Below are positions 45,215 through 54,549 of a DNA stretch of 64,000 nt, piece after piece. This stretch comes from Cytobacillus firmus. Its GTDB lineage: Bacteria; Bacillota; Bacilli; Bacillales; Cytobacillaceae. Numbering within the stretch: position 1 is the stretch's first letter; each line of letters opens with the position of its first letter. A program made the position numbers and the translations under genes. The notes beneath the pieces were generated by a model. The model was not told where the DNA came from, did no database searches, and was given only the letters and a program-made list of their open reading frames with translations. Location: the NCBI RefSeq assembly GCF_023657595.1, contig NZ_CP098323.1, positions 334,001-398,000 of the forward strand. Reading direction: 5' to 3'.

Positions 45215-45841
45215 TCAGGCTCGCTTTTTATCATCTCTTGGAGGGATGCGGTCATCTTTTAAGCGCTTATCATTGATTTTAGGCTCATTATTATCAATAA
45301 AGTTCTTAATGTTTGAGCGATGCAGGAAAATCAGAAATAATAAGAAAATAGAAAAGATAAGTTCATGTTCAGTGCCTTCAGTAAATAAGGAATAGACAAG
45401 CAAGGATGCACCCACCGATAAAGAGCCGAAAAAAACATACTTGGTCAGGAAAATGACAGCCACAAAAGAAATATAGGCGATTAAAAACATCCAGATATTT
45501 GCAGCAATCAATACGCCAGCTGTGGTTGCAATGGCTTTTCCTCCGCGGAATCCTGCAAAGATCGGAAAGCAGTGGCCGGCAACTGCGACCATCCCGACTA
45601 TTAGCGGATCAGCTTCAGCACTCAGAATGACAGGAATTGCCGCAGCGGCGGCGCCCTTGCCCACATCCACCAGCAGTACCACGATAGCCGCTTTTTTGCC
45701 AAGAACCCTTAATGTATTAGTGGCACCAGGATTATTGCTGCCATGATCACGAATGTCAATTCCAAAGGCAAATCTGCCAAATAATAAGGCAGTAGGAATT
45801 GATCCTATTAAGTATGCTGCCAGGTAAATAAGAAAAGTCAT
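45215..45841 (-). CDS. plsY: Glycerol-3-phosphate acyltransferase PlsY
   Basis: 208 aa. Transfers acyl from acyl-phosphate to glycerol-3-phosphate, the first step of phospholipid synthesis, in the membrane. Five hydrophobic segments. Motif 1 GSIPTALLFGR, motif 2 DIRDHGSNNPGATN, motif 3 GHCFPIFAGFRGGKAIAT. The hydrophilic tail NEPKINDKRLKDDRIPPRDDKKRA extends beyond the usual end. Start at the second ATG (45841) gives a nine-base gap to AAAGG; the first ATG overlaps that site. Confidence 0.93.
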   Translation of the reverse strand: MTFLIYLAAYLIGSIPTALLFGRFAFGIDIRDHGSNNPGATNTLRVLGKKAAIVVLLVDVGKGAAAAAIPVILSAEADPLIVGMVAVAGHCFPIFAGFRGGKAIATTAGVLIAANIWMFLIAYISFVAVIFLTKYVFFGSLSVGASLLVYSLFTEGTEHELIFSIFLLFLIFLHRSNIKNFIDNNEPKINDKRLKDDRIPPRDDKKRA

Positions 45842-46204
45842 CGTATTCATCCTTTTTCATCAATATATTCAATTGTTAATTAGAGTTGTCCATTATTTGA
45901 AAATTTTTTACTAGCCTCCTCTGCATGTAGTCATCGCTTACAGTTTACCATATAATGGTTTAGTGAAGAGGGAGAATTAATCATTATCCAGAATAGAAAA
46001 TTCTGTAACTTTTTTAGTGAGAGATTATTATAAGTAAGGTATTGAATTATTCCATTCTCTAAATTATGATTGTTTCGGCACTCAAAAAGATAACATGTAA
46101 TTCGAATAGTTATAAGGATATGTTTGATAAAAATAATACCCTGCAGGATATTATTTGTGTTTCAAAGCACGACCTGTAAGGAACTTTGGAAGGAGATGAT
46201 TTTC
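45842..46204. other. 363-bp AT-rich divergent intergenic region
   Basis: Upstream of both plsY (minus) and the zinc-finger protein (plus), so it must hold two promoters, but I could not place convincing hexamers. No repeat array, hairpin cluster or small gene with a ribosome site was seen, apart from GGAAGGAGATG serving the plus gene. Confidence 0.5.
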
Positions 46205-46564
46205 ATGGAGCATTTTTCATTGGAGGAATGGCGGAAATATGCAAAAAATGAGCTTTCTGAACCTGAGCGTGAACTCTATGAAGATCATCTATATATATGT
46301 GATCAATGTCTGGAAGTATACCTTGAAGCAATGGACGAGGAGGAGGACTCTTTGCCGGCAATGCCGGGGGAAGAGGACTTTACAACTCTTGTCATGGCTC
46401 AGATTACAGGCGAAATTCCCGAAGAAGCTTCTAAGGAACAGAGTGGGCTGCCAACTAAAGGCTCTTTGTTTGAGCGCTGGTTTCCTCTTGCCTTTGCCGG
46501 CTTTATGCTCATTGGGGGATTAGTAACCATGTACCGGGAGAAAAATCAAATAGATCAGGAGTAA
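46205..46564 (+). CDS. Anti-sigma-factor-like zinc-finger membrane protein
   Basis: 119 aa. N-terminal H-x3-C-x2-C zinc motif (H28, C32, C35 in EDHLYICDQCLEVY), acidic linker, then one membrane helix (about 93-110, FPLAFAGFMLIGGLVTMY) and a short basic tail. This layout matches zf-HC2 anti-sigma factors, yet no ECF sigma gene lies beside it. Start at 46205 chosen for GGAAGGAG ten bases upstream. An orphan regulator, or it may be a membrane protein that only shares the zinc motif. Confidence 0.65.
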   Translation: MEHFSLEEWRKYAKNELSEPERELYEDHLYICDQCLEVYLEAMDEEEDSLPAMPGEEDFTTLVMAQITGEIPEEASKEQSGLPTKGSLFERWFPLAFAGFMLIGGLVTMYREKNQIDQE

Positions 46565-46592
46565 CTCTTAACGGAAGTTAGGAGTTTTTTAT
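46563..46592 (+). terminator. Terminator after the zinc-finger protein gene
   Basis: AACTCTTAAC-GGAA-GTTAGGAGTT followed by TTTTAT; overlaps the stop codon. Confidence 0.83.
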
Positions 46593-46630
46593 ATTGGCTC
46601 TGTTATAGATTATTGTAGTTTTTTTAGCAT

Positions 46631-46823
46631 CCTGTTGATTGGAGCGGAAGGCACGAGATCCTCGAAAATGCATTCGCATGTTCTTCGTGCGGTGTTTACT
46701 CAAGGAAGCTTATTCAAAGTCCTGAAGGAGTGCGGATCAAAGGGAGACCCAGCAGGAGCAAAGCGACGAGGAGGCTCCCGGACCGCCCGCGGAAAGGGAG
46801 TGCCTAAAGCGGAAGTCAACAGG
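46631..46823. repeat. MITE-like repeat with CCTGTTGA terminal inverted repeats
   Basis: 193 bp bounded by CCTGTTGATTGGAGCGGAAG and, at the other end, AAGCGGAAGTCAACAGG, which are inverted. Inner GGCAC/GTGCC arms, GAGGAGGCTCCCGGACCGCCCG and GCGGAAAGGGAG parts resemble a widespread Bacillaceae intergenic repeat I know as roughly 130 bp; this copy looks about 60 bp longer in its middle. A frame at 46635-46832 is inside the repeat and not a gene. It fills the gap before the unknown small protein. Confidence 0.8.
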
Positions 46824-46931
46824 CCAATTTAATAGAACTATATGAAAAAAATTTGAAAATTCATATAAAAATATTTACAATAAAAAGACCGATCAGTTTA
46901 TTTTTAATTACAAACCTGGGGAGTGGGAGAT

Positions 46932-47189
46932 ATGGGAAGAAGGCAGGTTCCGCAGGAAATGCAAAAAAAGAGCAAGAGTGTACATCTTGAGCAATGGATT
47001 TGGGATTTGGCAGCGCAAATGCAGCCGTGCCGTTCAGCAGCTATCAGAGATTTATTTCTCGCTAAAATGAAAGAAGACTTGATAAAAGCGGGATTGGCTG
47101 AGGAAAATACGGAAATCACGAGTGAACATGCCAGCCTGTATTCAGAAGAAATTCTGAAAAGCAGTGAAATCAGCCGGAAGTGCTGCTGA
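46932..47189 (+). CDS. Small protein of unknown function
   Basis: 85 aa beginning MGRRQVPQEMQKKSKSVHLEQWIWD. No family recognised. Predominantly helical and soluble-looking, with cysteines in QPCRSAA near residue 38 and a terminal CC pair. ATG at 46932 lies eight bases after GGGGAG; an in-frame GTG at 46923 overlaps that site. The TetR-family gene follows 50 bp downstream, so the two may be co-transcribed. Confidence 0.55.
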   Translation: MGRRQVPQEMQKKSKSVHLEQWIWDLAAQMQPCRSAAIRDLFLAKMKEDLIKAGLAEENTEITSEHASLYSEEILKSSEISRKCC

Positions 47190-47238
47190 TAAATTAATAA
47201 CTAAAAGAGAATAAATCAAATGCCTTGGAGGGACAGAA

Positions 47239-47856
47239 TTGCCGCCAATCGTATCAGAGGAATATAAACGGAAAAAAAAGAAAGAGATCCTGTCGGGCGC
47301 CTTGGCCTGCTTTGCCAAAAAAGGATTTCAGGCAGCGACCATAGATGATATTGTCGCTTATTCAGGAATCAGCAAGGGAGCTATCTATAATTATTTTAAA
47401 AGCAAGGAAGAAATCTATCTGGAGCTGTTGAATGAGCAGACAGAATCAGCTAATGCAAGACTTGCAGAGAAAATATCGATGTTCTCCTCCGCAGAAGAGA
47501 AACTTGAATACCTGTTTGACTTGTACAGGGATATGAGCCCATTCAGCCAGGAACGGAAAGATAGAATAACTGTGCAGCTGGAATTTACGCTGCATTCCTC
47601 AAGAGATGAGAATCTGAATCGAATCCTGAATGAGCGTGGAAAGAAGTTCTTTTTAAAGCTGATAACAGATATTATGGAGGAAGGACAGAACACCGGGGAA
47701 TTCCGTTCCGATGCAGATCCAAACCATGTAGCAGGATTGTTTTGGACTTTTATGGACGGGGCAATGCTTCATAGAGTAATTAATGAAGAATATCCATATA
47801 GAACCATTATTGACTACGTTAAGAGCCTTGTTTTGCAGGACCTCAAACAGGAGTAA
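47239..47856 (+). CDS. TetR/AcrR family regulator (YerO-like)
   Basis: 205 aa. N-terminal helix-turn-helix (about 10-57: KKKEILSGALACFAKKGFQAATIDDIVAYSGISKGAIYNYFKSKEEIY in pieces) is textbook TetR; the rest is the ligand-binding dimer domain. TTG start with CTTGGAGGGAC upstream. In B. subtilis yerO sits before swrC (an RND efflux pump) and dgkB; here dgkB follows but no pump gene is present, so its target may lie elsewhere. Confidence 0.85.
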   Translation: MPPIVSEEYKRKKKKEILSGALACFAKKGFQAATIDDIVAYSGISKGAIYNYFKSKEEIYLELLNEQTESANARLAEKISMFSSAEEKLEYLFDLYRDMSPFSQERKDRITVQLEFTLHSSRDENLNRILNERGKKFFLKLITDIMEEGQNTGEFRSDADPNHVAGLFWTFMDGAMLHRVINEEYPYRTIIDYVKSLVLQDLKQE

Positions 47857-48107
47857 TGCTTAACCTCATCCTGGATAATGCTGATTTGAAGCACCTGGCC
47901 AAGAAATATAACTTAATTACGATACTTTTTTGCTTAATGAGGGTATAATTCATTTGTGCATCTGTCCACTTGTGAAAACACCAGGAAGTGAATAGAATAG
48001 AAACGGTTAGCTGTGAAAATTGCTAAGCCGCGGACTATTCGCTATGATGTAAAAAGATGGAATGAAAAGTATTAAGTTTAGATATTTCAATAATAGGATG
48101 ATGGGCT

Positions 48108-49043
48108 ATGAAAAGAGCAAGAATTATTTATAACCCGACTTCAGGCCGGGAAATTTTTAAAAGACATTTAGCAGAGGTTTTGCAGAAATTGGAGACAGCT
48201 GGCTATGAAACGTCATGCCATGCTACCACAGGTGAAGGGGATGCCATTAAAGCTGCCCGGACAGCTGTTGAACGCAGATTCGACCTGGTCGTTGCAGCAG
48301 GCGGTGACGGCACGATTAACGAGGTTGTAAATGGACTCGCTGAACAGGATTACCGTCCGCGCCTCGGCATTATCCCAATGGGCACAACTAATGATTTTGC
48401 CCGTGCACTCCATATTCCAAGAGATGTGGAAGCGGCAGCGGATATTATTGTAAAAGGAGATACCATTCCTGTTGATATTGGCCGCATTAATGATAAATAT
48501 TTTATTAATATCGCTGGCGGAGGAAGGCTGACAGAGCTGACTTACGAGGTGCCAAGCAAGCTTAAAACCATGATTGGCCAGCTTGCCTATTACCTTAAGG
48601 GAATTGAAATGCTGCCTTCTATCCGTTCAACTGAAGTCAGCATTGAGTTTGACGGGAAAATCTTTGAGGGTGAAGCCATGCTTTTCCTTGTCGGTCTGAC
48701 AAATTCAGTCGGCGGTTTTGAAAAACTTGCGCCGGATTCCTGTATTAATGACGGACTCTTCTCCCTGCTGATCTTAAAGAAAACCAATCTCGCCGATTTT
48801 ATCCGGATCGCGACAATGGCAGTCCGGGGTGAGCATGTAAAGGATCCGAATGTCATCTACACGCAGGCAAACCGCATTAAAGTGCGATCCAAGGAGAAGG
48901 TACAGCTCAATCTTGACGGTGAATTTGGCGGGCTTCTTCCTGCCGAATTCGTAAACCTGTACAGGCATTTGGAAGTATTTGTTCCTATCGATCAGATTCG
49001 TGAGGAAGACCGCCCGACAGATTGGGAAAGCTCCCATGAATAA
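48108..49043 (+). CDS. dgkB: Diacylglycerol kinase DgkB
   Basis: 311 aa soluble lipid kinase that returns diacylglycerol (from lipoteichoic acid synthesis) to phosphatidic acid. NPTSGRE near 9 and the nucleotide-binding VVAAGGDGTINEVVNGL at 61-77; IPMGTTNDFARAL follows. The C-terminal beta domain includes VQLNLDGEFGG. Located before rlmCD as in B. subtilis. A terminator and a phased array separate them here. Confidence 0.95.
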   Translation: MKRARIIYNPTSGREIFKRHLAEVLQKLETAGYETSCHATTGEGDAIKAARTAVERRFDLVVAAGGDGTINEVVNGLAEQDYRPRLGIIPMGTTNDFARALHIPRDVEAAADIIVKGDTIPVDIGRINDKYFINIAGGGRLTELTYEVPSKLKTMIGQLAYYLKGIEMLPSIRSTEVSIEFDGKIFEGEAMLFLVGLTNSVGGFEKLAPDSCINDGLFSLLILKKTNLADFIRIATMAVRGEHVKDPNVIYTQANRIKVRSKEKVQLNLDGEFGGLLPAEFVNLYRHLEVFVPIDQIREEDRPTDWESSHE

Positions 49044-49051
49044 TAGGAGGT

Positions 49052-49080
49052 CCGCTCTATTACAGAGCGGGCTTTTATTT
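49052..49080 (+). terminator. Terminator after dgkB
   Basis: CCGCTCT-ATTAC-AGAGCGG followed by GCTTTTATTTT. Confidence 0.85.
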
Positions 49081-49107
49081 TGCAGTAACACAAGAAGTTG
49101 TGAACGA

Positions 49108-49220
49108 TGCAAATAGAAAAGTATTACTGCAAATAGAAGTGTGAAAGAGCACATAGACAGGAGAATCCTGCAAATGGACTGGGAAAAATGCAAATACAGG
49201 ATTCGTTTCTGCAAATAGAC
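49108..49220. repeat. Phased array of TGCAAATAGAA motifs, 20-21 bp period
   Basis: Six copies with their TGC at 49108, 49128, 49148 (AGCACATAGACA, degraded), 49169, 49189 and 49210: steps 20, 20, 21, 20, 21. Bases between cores are unrelated. It starts 28 bp after the dgkB terminator and ends 120 bp before rlmCD. Confidence 0.88.
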
Positions 49221-49340
49221 ATGCTGCGGGGTATGCAGGTCCAAAGGATCTGAAAGATATCCATTTCGTATTTAACCCTATTTTGTGATACAATCTGTCT
49301 AGTCAAAATAGGTCACGGAATTAAGCTGAAAAGGAAGAAA

Positions 49341-50723
49341 ATGATGAGCAGAACTTTACCTGTGCAAAAAAATGATTATATAGATGTGACATTTGAGGAT
49401 TTGACCCATGAAGGGGCAGGAGTGGCAAAGGTTGACGGCTACCCGTTATTTGTGCCGGATGGACTTCCGGGTGAGAGAGCAAAAGTCAAAGTAATAAAGG
49501 TGAATAAGGGATATGGGTTTGGGCGCTTGATTGAGACCTATGAAAGCAGCCCATACCGGGTGGAAGCACCCTGCCCGATTTATAAGGAGTGCGGAGGATG
49601 TCAGCTGCAGCACCTGAGCTATGAAGGCCAGCTAATCGCCAAGGAAAAACAGGTCAGAGATGTACTGGAAAGAATCGGGAAACTAGAGGGCGTCAAGGTG
49701 CATCCGGTTCTCGGCATGAAGAATCCGTGGCGCTACAGAAATAAAGCGCAGGTTCCGATTGGCGAGCAGGAAGGCGGTCTGATCGGCGGATTTTACCAGC
49801 AGCGCACCCACCAGATCATCGATATGAAGGAATGTCTCATTCAGCAGGAAAAAAATGATGAGGTTGTTCAAAAGGTAAAGGAAATTTGCGGCCGCTATGG
49901 TGTCCGAGCTTATGATGAAGGCAGGCATAAAGGTGAGCTCCGCCACGTGATGGCGCGCTATGGTCTTGTGACAGGCGAAGTGATGATTGTCCTTGTTACA
50001 AGGACGAACGAGCTCCCGAATAAGCAAAAGATTGTGGAAGAGATTGCAGCAAGTATCGAAGGTGTTAAATCCATCGTCCAGAATGTGAATTCGCGGAAGA
50101 CAAATGTGATCATGGGAGATGTTACACGAGTTCTCTGGGGTGAAGAAGTGATCTATGATTTTATTGGCGATATCCAATTTGCGATTTCCGCCCGCTCCTT
50201 TTATCAGGTGAATCCGGAGCAAACGAAGGTTTTATATGATAAGGCACTGGAATATGCGAATTTAAGCGGAGAAGAAAAGGTTATCGATGCGTACTGCGGA
50301 ATTGGCACCATTTCTCTTTTCCTGGCACAGAAAGCAAAAGCAGTGTTCGGAGTTGAAATCGTGCCGGAAGCCATTGAGGATGCGAAGAGGAATGCGGAAT
50401 TGAACCGGATGACAAATGCTACATTCGCAGTCGGGAAAGCAGAAGAAGTAATTCCTGAATGGTATAAAAAAGGGAACACGGCAGATGTGCTGGTCGTTGA
50501 CCCGCCGCGCAAAGGCTGTGATGAGGCTCTTTTGAAAACCATTTTAAGCATGAAGCCAAAGAAAGTCGTCTATGTATCCTGCAATCCGGGAACATTGGCA
50601 AGGGATCTGCGTATTTTAGAAGATGGCGGATATAAAACCATCGAAGTGCAGCCTGTGGACATGTTCCCGCAGACTATGCATTGTGAAGCAGTCGCGGGAT
50701 TAGAATGGAAAGAGGGCAGCTGA
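49341..50723 (+). CDS. rlmCD: 23S rRNA (uracil-C5)-methyltransferase RlmCD
   Basis: 460 aa. In Bacillus one enzyme methylates both U747 and U1939 of 23S rRNA. N-terminal TRAM domain (1-65), iron-sulfur ligands C78, C84, C87 in [13 protein letters not shown] plus the MKECL cysteine, SAM loop [14 protein letters not shown], and catalytic cysteine in [13 protein letters not shown]. The C-terminal [16 protein letters not shown] is conserved. ATG 49341 or 49344; AAAAGGAAG upstream. Confidence 0.95.
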   Translation: MMSRTLPVQKNDYIDVTFEDLTHEGAGVAKVDGYPLFVPDGLPGERAKVKVIKVNKGYGFGRLIETYESSPYRVEAPCPIYKECGGCQLQHLSYEGQLIAKEKQVRDVLERIGKLEGVKVHPVLGMKNPWRYRNKAQVPIGEQEGGLIGGFYQQRTHQIIDMKECLIQQEKNDEVVQKVKEICGRYGVRAYDEGRHKGELRHVMARYGLVTGEVMIVLVTRTNELPNKQKIVEEIAASIEGVKSIVQNVNSRKTNVIMGDVTRVLWGEEVIYDFIGDIQFAISARSFYQVNPEQTKVLYDKALEYANLSGEEKVIDAYCGIGTISLFLAQKAKAVFGVEIVPEAIEDAKRNAELNRMTNATFAVGKAEEVIPEWYKKGNTADVLVVDPPRKGCDEALLKTILSMKPKKVVYVSCNPGTLARDLRILEDGGYKTIEVQPVDMFPQTMHCEAVAGLEWKEGS

Positions 50724-50748
50724 CCTAAGGGAAAGCTGCTTTTTTTTT
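50716..50748 (+). terminator. Terminator after rlmCD
   Basis: GCAGC...GCTGC short stem overlapping the stop codon, followed by nine T. Stem is only five to six bp. Confidence 0.65.
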
Positions 50749-50829
50749 GAGTTCTAAAGAATCCTCATGCTTTTTTTCATATAATTCTGTAAAATATAGT
50801 TTATAGAGTTATTTAATGGGGTGAGGTTA

Positions 50830-52293
50830 ATGGTCAATGATTTCCCGATCCTAGGTAATGATGGTGAATCGATTTATTCCAATCCTGATGAATTGCTTGA
50901 TTTGTTCCTGAATTGTACCGCAGATGGTGTAGCCATCATAGATATGGAAAACCGTTTTATAAGGGTTAATCATATGTATACGGTGATTTTTGGTTATACC
51001 GAAGCGCAGGTTATCGGCCGGAAGTTTACCGATTTTCAGAATCTGGAAGAAGTAAAGAAGATTATAAAACTGGTCAAGCTGGGGAAGGTTTACAGCAATG
51101 TGATCACACAGCGCTATCATCAGGATGGTTCGATTCTGGATATATCGGTTTCCTATTCACCTTTCAGAAACTCTAAGGGGAAAATCATAGCTGTTCTGGC
51201 TATATTCCGGGATATGACAGAGTTTAAAAGCATGGAAAGGGAATTAAGAAAAACCAGGGAACTGTATGACTTGATTACGAAGAATACGACAGATATGATC
51301 AAGGTCTTCACAAGGGAAAAAACGGTGATTTATGCATCCCCATCTCATGAAAAAGTATTGGGGTATTCGCCGGTGCATCTTGTGGGGAAGTCCTGCACCA
51401 CTATCATATATTCAGAGGAAGAGAGAGAAAAGTTTAACAAAGTCTCTCAAAACCTGCTTGAAACAGGAGAGCCACAGCTCCTTGAGACAAAAATGAATAC
51501 GGCCAATGGTGATGTCGTTTTCGTAGAGACTAGCATTTCCCCTATTTTCAACGACCGGGGCGAAATTGAATTATTTGTGGCAGTAGGCAGAAACATAACA
51601 GACAGAGTGAATAATGATGCTGTTTTGCGGAATTTGGATCGCCTTTCCATTATCGGACAGCTTGCAGCAGGGGTTGCCCACGAAATCAGGAACCCGCTGA
51701 CTTCTCTAAAAGGTTTTTCAAAACTGCTCCAATCAAGCATTAATCAGGAAAAGCAGGATAATTATCTATCCATAATTATGGAAGAGCTGGATCGAATTGA
51801 TATCATTGTCAATGAGTTCATGTCTTTGGCAAAGCCTCAGGCAATCGAGTTTGAGAAAGGGAACTTAATGTCCATTCTGGAAAGCACGATTAAGGTGCTT
51901 CATCCGCAGGCTCTGCTTCATAATGTCCAGATTCATCTCAAACATAGTGAGAATGATATCATGCTATTATGTTCACCTCCTCAGCTGAAGCAAGTGTTTG
52001 TGAACTTTTTAAAAAATGCGATTGAAGCTATGCCGAATGGCGGAAATGTATATATCAGCATGCAGCAAATAGAGCGCGGGCGTGTAAGGATTGCTTTTGC
52101 AGATGAAGGAGCAGGCATTGATGATGAAATGCTGAAGCATCTTGGGACACCTTTTTATACAACAAAAGATAAAGGAATCGGTCTGGGGCTCACGGTCAGC
52201 AACAAAATTATACAGGAACACCAAGGGCTGATGACTATCGATAGTTTTATAGGTGAAGGAACTACAGTAACTGTAGAATTGGATTGTATATAG
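50830..52293 (+). CDS. Soluble PAS-PAS sensor histidine kinase
   Basis: 487 aa, no membrane helix. PAS 1 (about 22-130), PAS 2 (about 145-258), HisKA with phospho-acceptor H284 in AAGVAHEIRNPLTSLKG, then HATPase_c with NAIEAMPNGG (N box), DEGAGID (G1), GTPFYTTKDKGIGLGLT (F/G2). The layout matches sporulation-type kinases such as KinA and KinE, which feed the Spo0F phosphorelay; no response regulator is adjacent. ATG at 50830 follows GGGGTGAGG; the in-frame GTG at 50821 is part of that site. Confidence 0.87.
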   Translation: MVNDFPILGNDGESIYSNPDELLDLFLNCTADGVAIIDMENRFIRVNHMYTVIFGYTEAQVIGRKFTDFQNLEEVKKIIKLVKLGKVYSNVITQRYHQDGSILDISVSYSPFRNSKGKIIAVLAIFRDMTEFKSMERELRKTRELYDLITKNTTDMIKVFTREKTVIYASPSHEKVLGYSPVHLVGKSCTTIIYSEEEREKFNKVSQNLLETGEPQLLETKMNTANGDVVFVETSISPIFNDRGEIELFVAVGRNITDRVNNDAVLRNLDRLSIIGQLAAGVAHEIRNPLTSLKGFSKLLQSSINQEKQDNYLSIIMEELDRIDIIVNEFMSLAKPQAIEFEKGNLMSILESTIKVLHPQALLHNVQIHLKHSENDIMLLCSPPQLKQVFVNFLKNAIEAMPNGGNVYISMQQIERGRVRIAFADEGAGIDDEMLKHLGTPFYTTKDKGIGLGLTVSNKIIQEHQGLMTIDSFIGEGTTVTVELDCI

Positions 52294-52300
52294 TTTGTTC

Positions 52301-52329
52301 TGCCCATCTCTTTAGGGGTGGGTTTTTTT
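52301..52329 (+). terminator. Terminator after the first PAS kinase
   Basis: GCCCATCTC-TTTAG-GGGTGGGT followed by seven T. Confidence 0.75.
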
Positions 52330-52337
52330 CAAAAATG

Positions 52338-52375
52338 AAACACGGCCTTGCAGCATCTAGCAAGTCCGTGTTTTT
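52338..52375. terminator. Terminator at the end of the phosphodiesterase gene
   Basis: AAACACGG...CCGTGTTT stem with inner CTTGC/GCAAG pairing; T run on the plus side, a weaker one on the minus strand, so it may serve both convergent genes. Confidence 0.65.
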
Positions 52376-52377
52376 AA

Positions 52378-54291
52378 TTAAAATGCATCTTTCAGAACTT
52401 CACCCTCCAAAAAGTCAGGAGCCGGTATCTCCAGCAGTTTATAAACTGTCGGGGCGATATCCAGTGTGGTAATCGAACCAATTCCGCTGTTACCTTTAAA
52501 AGAAGGACCCTGTGCAAAGAATACCGCCTTGAGTTCTTTCCGGTCAGGATTGCCGCCATGGCTGCCAAGTTCTATTGCCGGCATTTGGGGGTCTGTTAAG
52601 CTGCTGCCCATCATATAGCCACTTGCACCAAGCAGCAATATGTCTCCCTGGTTAGGGTGCTTATTCTCTTTATTGTTATCATAGGCAATCTGATAAGGCT
52701 TTTCTTGTTTCCTGAAAAGGTAATTGGAAAATTGCTTTGCCGTTTGATTAAATTGGCTGAACTTTCCTTCGGCGAGAAAATCACCGGCTTCACCTAAATA
52801 GCCCTTAAGGATTTTTGTCTTAAATTCGGGTTTGATTTTATATTCGCTAAAGAGCTTCACCACTTGGTCTGCAGCCTTTTCCTTTTCTCTTTTGGTGAGG
52901 TTTTCATTCAGATATATTTGGGCAGCTGATCCGCTGGCTACAGCCATTGCTTTGGAGTTCTCCTCATCCACTTTGCCTTTTTTATCTGTTTTTAAGAGAC
53001 CTGCTTCTTTCAGAAGAGTGTTTGGAGCCAGAATGGTGTGGACTGGCTCCATGCCGTGATCAGATACCACAAGAAGGTGGTCTTCTTCGCTAAGGCTGTC
53101 CATCGTCTGTCCTACTACATCATCTGCAAGCTTGTAGGCCCATTCAATGTATTTCGAATGTCTTTGGGAATTTCCCTCTGAATACCCGGGCTGCCGCGGA
53201 TCTGTCAGCAGAAAATGATGTGATTCATAATCAATCTGAGGTGTGTAAAACATCAGCAGATCGGGCTGGTATTTTTCTTTAATATAAAGAGACACATCAG
53301 TTGCCCAGTGGACAAAACGCGAACCAATTTCCTCGTACTCTTCTCGAGTAATCCACTTTTTTTCAAAAGCCTTTGTATCATCCTGGACGGGGAAAAAGCC
53401 GAATTCCGATAGCAGCTCCTCTTCAAATCCTTCTGGACCTTCAATGAGGGCTGATGTAACAGCAGTCCGGTAAATGCTCGCTTTCTCAAGGCTGGTATCA
53501 GTCTTCAGCTTAAACCAAAATCCTGCAGATTCACCGTCAGCTTCAACAGGAATTGATCCCCATTCATTGGCATTGACGATAACATCTTCGGAGTCTGCAC
53601 TACGGTTTTCCGAAAAAATGAAGCGGTTATAACTGGTTTTTCCATCATCCGAAGTGTCTAAAGCTAATATATAGATCTCTTTATTCTGTGCTTTTTTCAA
53701 AGGAAGCTTAACTATAGCTTCCTTTGCAGGGCTGAAGGTGTTTTCGGTGTGCTTCCAGCTCTCTGTTTTTTTGAACTGAAGCTTATCGAGTGAGCTCTCT
53801 GCCCAGGTTTCACCATAATAAACTGCATAATCAGCCTGTCCGCCTGCATCAGGGTTTGATCCGGGAAACAGCACGGTTGCCGTTGTTTTGCCATTCTTTT
53901 TGGCTTCTGCCCAAAGCGGGCTTTTATCAAGCGGCTGATGAAAAGCGCTTTCTCCATTGGCCAATTCCTTGTTGGGGTCCTGCCATTTATTGCTGACCAT
54001 ACCGGTTTCCGATGGAGCTGCACCTGAGGCAATGGCCGCATGGGATGGTGCGGTCAGTGAGGGGGTTACGGTTTTGGAATCCTTGGCAGCCACTCCGTTC
54101 TTCATAAGTGATTTAAAATGAGGAAGCTTGCCGTCCTGTATAAACTCTTTTGCCAGGTCGTTCCTCATTCCATCAAAGGAGATCAGCACAACCTTGTTTT
54201 CCTTCCCAATCGTACCCTCTGCATATCCAGAGGAAGGGAATATAATCGACCCTATTAATAAAATTACTATATGAAAATAGTGCTTGTTCAT
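52378..54291 (-). CDS. Secreted alkaline-phosphatase-superfamily phosphodiesterase
   Basis: 637 aa. Signal peptide 1-24 with likely cleavage after SSGYA. Type I phosphodiesterase/nucleotide pyrophosphatase fold: metal D40 in SFDGMRND, nucleophile T80 in PSLTAPSHAA, later DYESHH and VSDHGMEP with metal aspartates/histidines, and GSHGG near the C-terminus. Likely hydrolyses nucleotide or other phosphodiesters outside the cell to gain phosphate; specificity unknown. TGGAGGAA ribosome site. Monocistronic. Confidence 0.87.
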   Translation of the reverse strand: MNKHYFHIVILLIGSIIFPSSGYAEGTIGKENKVVLISFDGMRNDLAKEFIQDGKLPHFKSLMKNGVAAKDSKTVTPSLTAPSHAAIASGAAPSETGMVSNKWQDPNKELANGESAFHQPLDKSPLWAEAKKNGKTTATVLFPGSNPDAGGQADYAVYYGETWAESSLDKLQFKKTESWKHTENTFSPAKEAIVKLPLKKAQNKEIYILALDTSDDGKTSYNRFIFSENRSADSEDVIVNANEWGSIPVEADGESAGFWFKLKTDTSLEKASIYRTAVTSALIEGPEGFEEELLSEFGFFPVQDDTKAFEKKWITREEYEEIGSRFVHWATDVSLYIKEKYQPDLLMFYTPQIDYESHHFLLTDPRQPGYSEGNSQRHSKYIEWAYKLADDVVGQTMDSLSEEDHLLVVSDHGMEPVHTILAPNTLLKEAGLLKTDKKGKVDEENSKAMAVASGSAAQIYLNENLTKREKEKAADQVVKLFSEYKIKPEFKTKILKGYLGEAGDFLAEGKFSQFNQTAKQFSNYLFRKQEKPYQIAYDNNKENKHPNQGDILLLGASGYMMGSSLTDPQMPAIELGSHGGNPDRKELKAVFFAQGPSFKGNSGIGSITTLDIAPTVYKLLEIPAPDFLEGEVLKDAF

Positions 54292-54549
54292 TATGTTTCC
54301 TCCAAGATGTAAGTGAATTGGTACAAGAGTTTATTCCCTGCAGCCCTTATAATTAAACTTTTTCAAAAGGGAAGATATACAGATGCCAAATATACTGACT
54401 CTGCCAAATAAGCAAATTCAAACTGATTCAATAGAATCAATAAAATTTTTCCAGTCCCAAAGAGGTAGACTTGAAGTTTGCTAATCTTTATTTTTAGAGT
54501 AGTCCGCAAAATTCGACAGAAATAAAATCAGGGATATGGAGGAAAGTGT

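Noticed and set aside
46635..46832. 65-aa frame starting at the MITE-like repeat
   Set aside because: Entirely contained in a non-coding inverted-repeat element; no ribosome site.
52378..54291. Classical PhoA alkaline phosphatase
   Set aside because: The nucleophile is a threonine in SLTAPSH, and the arrangement of metal motifs matches nucleotide pyrophosphatase/phosphodiesterase, not PhoA.
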